DNA of 19,767 nt from an uncultured Verrucomicrobiota bacterium (lineage in GTDB: Bacteria; Verrucomicrobiota; Kiritimatiellia; RFP12; UBA1067): contig CAMEZU010000008.1 of the NCBI GenBank assembly GCA_945947925.1, positions 1 through 19,767 of the forward strand. The letters run 5' to 3'. The notes under the pieces are model-generated. The model made no database searches, was not told the DNA's origin, and was given only the letters and a program-made list of their open reading frames with translations. Shown here piece after piece: positions 1 through 5,356 of the stretch. The translations under genes and the position numbers were made by a program. Every line of letters begins with the position of its first letter. The stretch's first letter is position 1.

Positions 1-84
1 GACGAGGACGGAGAGGAGGACGAGGATGACGACGCTGAAGACGCTGACGGCGCTGACGATTCTTCTGACGCTGACGGCCTGTGA
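1..84 (+). CDS. C-terminal acidic tail of an upstream gene (partial)
   Basis: Frame 1 is open from the first base to a TGA at 82-84 and reads an almost purely acidic tail (Asp/Glu with a few Ala, Gly and Ser). If real, it is the last 27 residues of a protein whose body lies outside the window. It would overlap the start of the next gene (ATG at 26) by 59 bases. Strongly acidic C-terminal tails are common, but they are not specific to any one family, so no function can be given. The alternative is that the frame is open by chance, because the GACGCTGA-type repeats here lack stops in this frame. The body of the gene would have to be seen to decide. Confidence 0.4.
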   Translation, partial: DEDGEEDEDDDAEDADGADDSSDADGL

Positions 85-1036
85 TTCCTCGCAGCGCGCA
101 CGGCTTGATGCCGAACGCGCCGAGAAGCAGTATCAGGACGCGCTCTCCAAGTACAAGGCGGGCGACGTGAAGGGGGCCGAGGAGGGCTTCCGCGCGGCCG
201 TCAAGGACAATCCCGCCAACGCGAGCGCGCACTTCCAGCTGGCGGTCCTGTTGCAGAACGACAAGGACTACCTGGGGGCGATGAGCCACTTCGAGACGTA
301 TCGTCAGCTCGCGCCCGGCAGCGACAAGGCGCCGCTCGCGGGCGAGCGCATGAAGATGTGCGAGCCCCTGCTGGTCGAGAAGTACGCGCAGGAGTACGGC
401 CTGCCGACGCGGTCCGAGCTCGAGGCTCTGCAGGACCGCTACGACCGGGCGACGAACGACCTGGCGCAGGCCGAAGCCGGACTTCGCGCGGCGCAGGACG
501 AGGCGCGCGACCTTCGGGCGAAGCTCGACCGCGCGCAGACCGCGTCCGCCCGTCCCGTGGCGGTGCCGGCGCGTCCGGCTGTCGGGGCGGCGCCGGCGCC
601 AATCCGTCCGGTGACGCCGCCCTCGGCGGAGACCGCACCCGAGCGTCCGCGGCTTGCCCTGACCCGTCCCGACAGCTCGTCGGAGGGTACGGCGCAGGGC
701 CTGGCGGAGGCGCGTCGGCTGGTCGAGGCGGCCCGTCAGGAGGCCCGTGACGAGAATCCGTCGGCCGGTCCGGTCGTGGTCGGCGCCGCCGAGCCGGTCG
801 CCCGCGAGCTGCCTGAGATCCGTGGCGTCGCGTTTCAGCCGATGACGTCGGAGCGTCCTCCGAAGCCGGTTCGCAAGACGCATGTCGTGCAGAAGGGCGA
901 CACGCTCTGGAGCATCGCCCGCGAGCACTATCCGGAGCTGTCGAACCAGAAGGCGGCGGATCTCATTTACGAAGCCAACAAGCTGAAGATGCCCAGGCGC
1001 CGCGTGCGGGCCGGGGACGTGCTGATCTTGCCGTGA
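26..1036 (+). CDS. TPR / coiled-coil / LysM lipoprotein
   Basis: A 336-residue protein predicted to sit lipid-anchored in the periplasm. Residues 1-19 form a lipoprotein signal ending in the lipobox L-T-A-C, with Cys19 as the lipidated residue. Residues about 35-100 look like two TPR helix pairs (the pattern of A-L-Y-G and A-F around D-N-P). Residues 130-171 form a charged coiled coil, followed by a Pro/Ala-rich linker (about 172-210). Residues 285-336 are a LysM domain (V-V-Q-K-G-D-T-L-W-S-I-A, ending G-D-V-L-I-L-P), a fold that binds peptidoglycan glycan strands. A purine-rich GGAGG-type ribosome site lies just before the ATG. It is followed after one base by a small membrane protein and then by another LysM protein, so the three probably form an envelope operon. 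The function is inferred to be a wall-bound scaffold; no enzyme domain is seen. Confidence 0.85.
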   Translation: MTTLKTLTALTILLTLTACDSSQRARLDAERAEKQYQDALSKYKAGDVKGAEEGFRAAVKDNPANASAHFQLAVLLQNDKDYLGAMSHFETYRQLAPGSDKAPLAGERMKMCEPLLVEKYAQEYGLPTRSELEALQDRYDRATNDLAQAEAGLRAAQDEARDLRAKLDRAQTASARPVAVPARPAVGAAPAPIRPVTPPSAETAPERPRLALTRPDSSSEGTAQGLAEARRLVEAARQEARDENPSAGPVVVGAAEPVARELPEIRGVAFQPMTSERPPKPVRKTHVVQKGDTLWSIAREHYPELSNQKAADLIYEANKLKMPRRRVRAGDVLILP

Positions 1037-1037
1037 G

Positions 1038-1304
1038 ATGAGCCGCCTGTCGAACAGCATCGTGCGTGACGCTCACGCCTACACGCGTTCCCGGACGCCG
1101 TGGGTGCTCGAGTCCGACCGTCAGGCGCGGGAAGAGACGTCCGGCAGCCAGAAGTTCGGCTGGCGCCTCTTCCACTACCTCTCCGGGGGGGGGCTGCGCG
1201 CGTTCGGACGGACGGTCGAGCAGGAGGAGGCGGACGCGAAGCGCACGCGCTTCCTGATTCGCGCGGCGGTGCTCGGGCTCGTGTGGTTGTGGTATTGGAT
1301 CTGA
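1038..1304 (+). CDS. Small tail-anchored membrane protein
   Basis: An 88-residue protein that I do not recognise. The body is polar and charged; residues 72-88 are one hydrophobic segment rich in Trp, Leu and Val, ending two residues after a Trp-Tyr pair, so it looks like a C-terminal membrane anchor with the body in the cytoplasm. The ATG follows the preceding TGA by one base, which implies translational coupling rather than an independent ribosome site. It sits between two LysM proteins and shares their strand and codon use, so a role at the cell envelope is a reasonable guess from context only. The reading frame keeps the GC-rich third positions typical of the window, which supports it being a real gene. 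Confidence 0.65.
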   Translation: MSRLSNSIVRDAHAYTRSRTPWVLESDRQAREETSGSQKFGWRLFHYLSGGGLRAFGRTVEQEEADAKRTRFLIRAAVLGLVWLWYWI

Positions 1305-1323
1305 TTGTGAAAGGAAGAGAAAG

Positions 1324-1863
1324 ATGAAGAAAACTGTAGTTGTCCTGCTGGCGGCCCTGGCCGCTTCGGTCCTGATGGCGAATCCCCCTGCGCCCGGCGG
1401 CGGCCGCGACGCGTTCATGAAGCAGCAGGCCTTTGCCGAGGTCCAGCGCCTGTCGGGACAGTTCGACGTGCTGGAGTCCAATTGCGCGACACTCTCCGAC
1501 CGCGTCCGTCGCCTGGAGCAGGGCGGCGGCGAGGTGGCGGCGCTCAAGGCCGACATCGCGGCCCTGCGCGCGGACGTCTCGCGCCTGCGCGCGGACATGG
1601 AGAATCAGCGCCGCGAGATCGTCGCCGACCTCCTCAAGCGCATCAAGGAGCAGGAGCGCGCGCGTCCGGCGACCCCGCCTCCGCCCCCGGTGCCCGAGAC
1701 CCACGGCACGTATGTCGTGCGCCCGGGCGACACGCTGTCCCTCATTGCGCAGGCGCTGGGAACGACGGTCGGCAAGATCAAGGCGATGAACAACATGCGC
1801 GGCGACGGCCTGCGCGTCGGACAGAAGCTCCTGGTGCCCGATCCGGGCGCCCGGCGGCGGTGA
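1324..1863 (+). CDS. Secreted coiled-coil LysM protein
   Basis: A 179-residue exported protein. Residues 1-19 are a Sec signal peptide with likely cleavage after V-L-M-A (position 19). Residues about 35-112 form a long coiled coil with clear heptads (repeats of L-R-A-D-x-x-x-L). A run of prolines at 117-124 acts as a hinge, and residues 129-172 are a LysM domain (Y-V-V-R-P-G-D-T-L-S-L-I-A, ending G-Q-K-L-L-V-P). It should be periplasmic and bind peptidoglycan. A GGAAGAGAAAG ribosome site precedes the ATG. The combination of an N-terminal coiled coil here and TPRs in the first gene recalls the CpoB/YbgF design, but split over two proteins and with LysM added; that comparison is inference. Confidence 0.82.
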   Translation: MKKTVVVLLAALAASVLMANPPAPGGGRDAFMKQQAFAEVQRLSGQFDVLESNCATLSDRVRRLEQGGGEVAALKADIAALRADVSRLRADMENQRREIVADLLKRIKEQERARPATPPPPPVPETHGTYVVRPGDTLSLIAQALGTTVGKIKAMNNMRGDGLRVGQKLLVPDPGARRR

Positions 1864-1890
1864 GTGACGGATGAACGAGAGGAGTTCAAG

Positions 1891-3207
1891 ATGAAGATTC
1901 TGGTTGTCGGAAGCGGCGGACGCGAACACGCGATCACCTGGCGCCTCGCGCAGGACGCGGAGAAACATGACCTTTACTGCGCCCCAGGCAATGCAGGGAC
2001 GACGGGCATCGCGACGAACGTCGCGATCGGCGCGGAGGATGTCGAGGGCGTCGCGAAGTGGGCGCGCGAGAACAATCCTGACCTCGTGGTGGTCGGTCCC
2101 GAAGCGCCGCTCGTGAAGGGCCTCGTTGACCAGCTCCTGAGCCTCGGCATCCCGACCTTCGGTCCGATTGCCGCCGGCGCGCGCATGGAAGGCTCGAAGC
2201 GCTTTGCGAAGGAGATCATGGACGCCGCGGGCGTGCCGACCGGCAAGGCCGAGACGTTCACGGATGCCGCCGCCGCGAAGGCCGCGCTCCCCGGCTACGG
2301 ACTGCCCGTCGTCATCAAGGCCGACGGACTGGCCGCCGGCAAGGGCGTGATCGTCGCCGAGACGGCCGAGCAGGCCGAGGCCGCGATCGACGACATGCTC
2401 GTCGCCAACAAGTTCGGCGCCGCCGGCGCCGAGGTGCTGATCGAGGAGTTCCTTCACGGCGAAGAGTGCTCGATCCTCGCGATGGTCGACGGCGAGAACG
2501 CGGTCCTGCTGCCGAGCTCGCAAGACCACAAGCGCGTCTTCGATGGGGACAAGGGACCGAACACCGGCGGTATGGGCGCCTACAGTCCCGCGCCGGTCGT
2601 CACGACGGACAAGCTGCCGATGATCAAGGAGAAGATCATCCTGCCCGTCGTCCGCGAGCTGAAGAAGCGCGGCATCACCTACCGCGGCATCCTCTATGCG
2701 GGCCTCATGGTCAACGACGCGAACGCGAATCCTCACGGTCCCCTCGCCAAGAGCGGCTCGACCGTCAATGTCGTCGAGTTCAACGCCCGCTTCGGCGATC
2801 CCGAGACCGAGGCCGTCCTGCCGCGTCTCGGCGGCAGCTTCGCGACCGCGCTCCTCCACGCCGCGACCGGCTGCCTCAAGGACGAGGACATCGTCGTGAA
2901 GAGCGACGTCGCCGCGACCGTCATCGTCGCCTCCGCCGGCTATCCCGGCAGCTACGAGAAGGGAAAGGAGATTTCTGGCTTAGGTGAAGGTGGAGGTGGA
3001 GGTGACGCCCTTGTGTTCCACTGCGGGACCAAGGAAGCTGACGGCAAGGTCGTGACTTCCGGCGGCCGCGTCCTTTCGGTGACGGGTATCGGCGCGACGC
3101 TGCGCGAGGCCGTGGACCGCGCCTATGCGCGCATCGGCGCGCTTTCCTTTGACGGCATGTTCTTCCGCAAGGACATCGCCCATCGCGCGTTCGAGCGCGA
3201 AGCGTGA
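1891..3207 (+). CDS. purD: Phosphoribosylamine-glycine ligase (GARS)
   Basis: Second step of de novo purine synthesis: joins 5-phosphoribosylamine and glycine with ATP to give GAR; cytoplasmic. From the ATG at 1891 the protein has 438 residues, near the usual 420-430. It opens with the N-domain motif G-S-G-G-R-E-H-A (7-14), then P-E-A-P-L, K-A-D-G-L-A-A-G-K-G of the ATP-grasp fold, and P-N-T-G-G-M-G-A-Y-S-P. E-F-N-A-R-F-G-D-P-E from residue 296 carries the metal ligands. I chose 1891 over a GTG at 1864 because GAGAGGAG at 1877-1884 is well placed and family members start at M-K-I-L-V. Odd feature: a loop before V-F-H-C-G-T is replaced by a glycine run encoded by four AGGTGR units, with a TTA leucine codon unlike the rest of the gene. 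The stop overlaps the next start (TGATG). Confidence 0.95.
   Translation: MKILVVGSGGREHAITWRLAQDAEKHDLYCAPGNAGTTGIATNVAIGAEDVEGVAKWARENNPDLVVVGPEAPLVKGLVDQLLSLGIPTFGPIAAGARMEGSKRFAKEIMDAAGVPTGKAETFTDAAAAKAALPGYGLPVVIKADGLAAGKGVIVAETAEQAEAAIDDMLVANKFGAAGAEVLIEEFLHGEECSILAMVDGENAVLLPSSQDHKRVFDGDKGPNTGGMGAYSPAPVVTTDKLPMIKEKIILPVVRELKKRGITYRGILYAGLMVNDANANPHGPLAKSGSTVNVVEFNARFGDPETEAVLPRLGGSFATALLHAATGCLKDEDIVVKSDVAATVIVASAGYPGSYEKGKEISGLGEGGGGGDALVFHCGTKEADGKVVTSGGRVLSVTGIGATLREAVDRAYARIGALSFDGMFFRKDIAHRAFEREA
2982..3005 (+). repeat. AGGTGR hexamer x4 inside purD
   Basis: Four consecutive hexamers read AGGTGA, AGGTGG, AGGTGG, AGGTGA. They keep the purD frame and encode a Gly/Glu run. The codon just before (TTA for Leu) and the GGT/GGA glycines differ from the surrounding GC-ending codons, which suggests an inserted or expanded microsatellite. 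Confidence 0.75.
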
Positions 3208-3974
3208 TGCGCGTCGTCTCCCTGGCGAGCGGATCGGGCGGCAACGCGTACTGCGTGGAGGCGCAGGACGCGGTGCTGCTTGTGGACTGCGGCATCTGCT
3301 GTCGCGAGCTGGTGAAGCGGATGACCGCCGCCGCGCTCGATCCCGAGCGGATCGTGGCGGCGGTGTTCACGCACGACCACATCGACCACGTGAAAGGGCT
3401 CCCCGTCTTCCACAAGCACTTTCCGCAGGCGGAGCTCTTCGCCAACCTCATGACGGCGGAGGCGATCGCGTCCGTGATGAAGATGGACGAGACGGACTTC
3501 ATTCCGTTCGAAAACGGACAGGACTTCGAGGTTGGTCCGTTCGGCATCCGCGCGTTCTCGATTCCGCACGACGTTCCCGATCCGGTCGGCTATGTCGTGA
3601 CTGCGGACGGGACGACCTACTTCCACGCGACGGATGTCGGCACGCCGCTCGATTCGGTCGGCGTGAACCTGGCGCTGGCGGACATCGCGACGCTCGAGTC
3701 AAATCACGATCCCGTGATGCTCTACCAGAGCGCGCGTCCCGAGAGCCTCAAGCAGCGCATCCGCGGTCCCCGCGGACACCTCTCCAACCAGGACGCTGCG
3801 GACCTCGTCCGCCGGTTCGGGTCCCCGAAGCTCCGCCGCCTGAACCTCGCGCACCTGTCGCGCGAGTGCAACGTCCCGCACCTCGCCGAACGGACGATGC
3901 GCGAGACACTCGACGCCATCGGACGCCCCGACGTGGAGCTCCGCATCCTCGGACAGGACGAGGTCGTCGTCTAA
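3207..3974 (+). CDS. YycJ/WalJ-type MBL-fold hydrolase
   Basis: A 255-residue metallo-beta-lactamase-fold protein. The metal site T-H-D-H-I-D-H sits at 55-61. Later motifs E-S-N-H-D, R-I-x-G-P-x-G-H-L-S-N and A-H-L-S-R-E-C-N-x-P are those of the YycJ/WalJ branch (COG1235-like), whose Bacillus members have been linked to nuclease activity on DNA and sit near a cell-wall regulator. No signal peptide, so cytoplasmic. The ATG at 3207 overlaps the last base of purD, showing translational coupling; a GTG one codon earlier is possible. It ends 29 bases before a strong promoter, so it is probably the last gene of the operon. Pairing with purD need not mean a shared pathway. The exact substrate is not readable from sequence. 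Confidence 0.85.
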   Translation: MRVVSLASGSGGNAYCVEAQDAVLLVDCGICCRELVKRMTAAALDPERIVAAVFTHDHIDHVKGLPVFHKHFPQAELFANLMTAEAIASVMKMDETDFIPFENGQDFEVGPFGIRAFSIPHDVPDPVGYVVTADGTTYFHATDVGTPLDSVGVNLALADIATLESNHDPVMLYQSARPESLKQRIRGPRGHLSNQDAADLVRRFGSPKLRRLNLAHLSRECNVPHLAERTMRETLDAIGRPDVELRILGQDEVVV

Positions 3975-4000
3975 TTGACTGGCGCGTGACGTATGGCGTA

Positions 4001-4009
4001 TGCTATAAT
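4001..4009 (+). promoter_or_regulatory. Extended -10 promoter, nearly no leader
   Basis: TGCTATAAT is a perfect extended -10 element. It ends 6 bases before the ATG at 4016, so a normal start of transcription 6-8 bases downstream falls on or beside the A of the start codon. No -35 box at the usual 17-base spacing is visible. It is expected to drive the HtrA-like gene and the gene after it. Confidence 0.8.
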
Positions 4010-4015
4010 GTGGTC

Positions 4016-5353
4016 ATGAAGCACATACCGATCCTCCTGTCCGCCGTGGTGGCCCTCTCGGGTTGTCTGAGTCCTGTTGGTGATTTCCGCGAGACCGTGG
4101 CGGCGTCGAAGCGGGCGGTCTTTCCGTCCCTCGTCTACATCCGCGTGGTGGCGGAGGGGAGCAACGGGGGCAAGTTCGAGAAGATGCAGGCCTCCGGGTC
4201 GGGCGTGCTCGTCTCCGAGGATGGCGAGCTCCTCACCAACCACCACGTGGTCGACCGCGCCACGCGCATCCGCTGCCAGCTGACGGACGGTTCGTCCTAC
4301 GACGCGAAGGTGATCGGCAAGGACAAGGATCTCGACGTCGCCCTGCTGAAGCTCGAGGCGCCGGAGGGGACGCGCTTCCCGGCGGCGCGGCTTTCGGAGC
4401 GGCATCTCGACATCGGCGAGGTCGTGCTCGCGATGGGCGCGCCGTGGGGACTCGCGCGCTCGGTCTCGATGGGCATCGTCTCCTGCAACGATCGGTATCT
4501 CGAGGACTGCGGCGACTACACGCTCTGGTACCAGACCGACGCGGCGATTTCGCCCGGCAACTCGGGCGGTCCGCTCGTCGACACGCACGGCGAGGTCGTC
4601 GGCCTCAATGCCCGCGGCAACACGCAGGGGGCGCAGGGCTTCACCATTCCCTCGCCGATCGTCCGCGAGGTGCTGCCGAATCTCCGCACGTACGGCAACG
4701 CCCACTGGGCGTGGTTCGGGATCGACTGGCAGCCGCTCCGGGACTTCGAGAAGGACACGGCCTTCGCGGCGACGGAGGGCGTCATCGTCGCGGGGACGGA
4801 TCCGCAGGGCCCCGCCCGTGCGGCCGGCCTCGAGCCGAACGACCGCGTGACGGCGATTGACGGCGTGAGCGTGACGGCGATCTTCCGTGAGGACATTCCC
4901 GCCCTCAACCGCGCGCTCGCGCTCCGTCCGTGGGACAAGGCCGTACGCTTCGACTACGTGCGCAACGGCGTGTCCGCTTCGGTTACGGTGACGCCGCAGT
5001 CCAAGGGCGACGTCGAGGGCAAGGAGGTCGAGTGCAAGCGCTGGGGCTTCACAGCGAAGGAGATCAACCGTTTCGACACGCCCGACCTCGCGTTCTTCGC
5101 GCCCGAGGGCGGCGTCTTCGTCTCGTCCGTCTCCTGGGACGGCAATGCGGACAACGCGGGGATGAAGGCGAAGGACATCGTCCGCAAGATCGGCGGAAAG
5201 GACGTGAAGGACGCCGCGGGCTTGCAGGCTCTCTATGACGAGGCACTCAAGAACCTGGACGCCGTCACGCAGGTCGGCGTGGACGTCCTGCGCAAGGGGA
5301 AGAACGTGCATCTCATTCTCAACTACCGCCAGGATTTGGACAAGGAGGACTGA
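4016..5353 (+). CDS. HtrA/DegP-like serine protease lipoprotein
   Basis: A 445-residue trypsin-like envelope protease with two PDZ domains, likely for protein quality control in the periplasm. Residues 1-17 are a lipoprotein signal with lipobox L-S-G-C (Cys17). The catalytic triad is visible: His77 in T-N-H-H-V-V, Asp107 in D-L-D-V-A-L-L-K, and Ser183 in G-N-S-G-G-P-L-V. PDZ1 spans about 234-327 and PDZ2 about 342-437. The start is set by the lipoprotein signal and by the extended -10 box ending 6 bases upstream; there is no room for a ribosome site, so the mRNA is probably leaderless. The frame stays open far upstream (to 3125), but that part is a shadow of the MBL gene. The next gene, starting 3 bases after the stop, is a catalytically dead relative, so the two likely act together. 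Confidence 0.93.
   Translation: MKHIPILLSAVVALSGCLSPVGDFRETVAASKRAVFPSLVYIRVVAEGSNGGKFEKMQASGSGVLVSEDGELLTNHHVVDRATRIRCQLTDGSSYDAKVIGKDKDLDVALLKLEAPEGTRFPAARLSERHLDIGEVVLAMGAPWGLARSVSMGIVSCNDRYLEDCGDYTLWYQTDAAISPGNSGGPLVDTHGEVVGLNARGNTQGAQGFTIPSPIVREVLPNLRTYGNAHWAWFGIDWQPLRDFEKDTAFAATEGVIVAGTDPQGPARAAGLEPNDRVTAIDGVSVTAIFREDIPALNRALALRPWDKAVRFDYVRNGVSASVTVTPQSKGDVEGKEVECKRWGFTAKEINRFDTPDLAFFAPEGGVFVSSVSWDGNADNAGMKAKDIVRKIGGKDVKDAAGLQALYDEALKNLDAVTQVGVDVLRKGKNVHLILNYRQDLDKED
5342..5348 (+). promoter_or_regulatory. Shine-Dalgarno site AAGGAGG
   Basis: A full AAGGAGG lies 8 bases before the ATG at 5357, inside the end of the protease gene. It contrasts with the absence of any such site before the first gene of the same operon and fixes the start of the downstream gene. 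Confidence 0.8.
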
Positions 5354-5356
5354 TTC

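Noticed and set aside
1560..1605. Direct repeats in the coiled-coil part of the second LysM gene
   Set aside because: They are explained by the heptad amino-acid pattern of a coiled coil and its codon bias.
1864..1890. GTG start for purD giving nine extra residues
   Set aside because: The extra residues match no family feature and the ribosome site GAGAGGAG points to the ATG at 1891.
967..2859. A 630-codon open frame on the - strand across the LysM and purD genes
   Set aside because: It is antisense to three real genes and has no recognisable motif or start context.
3975..3980. TTGACT as a -35 box for the promoter at 4001
   Set aside because: The distance to TATAAT is 23 bases, too long for a normal 16-18 base spacer; extended -10 promoters need no -35.
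3125..4015. Long N-terminal extension of the HtrA-like protein
   Set aside because: The extension is Arg/Pro-rich shadow of the MBL gene; a perfect lipoprotein signal and a promoter support the start at 4016.
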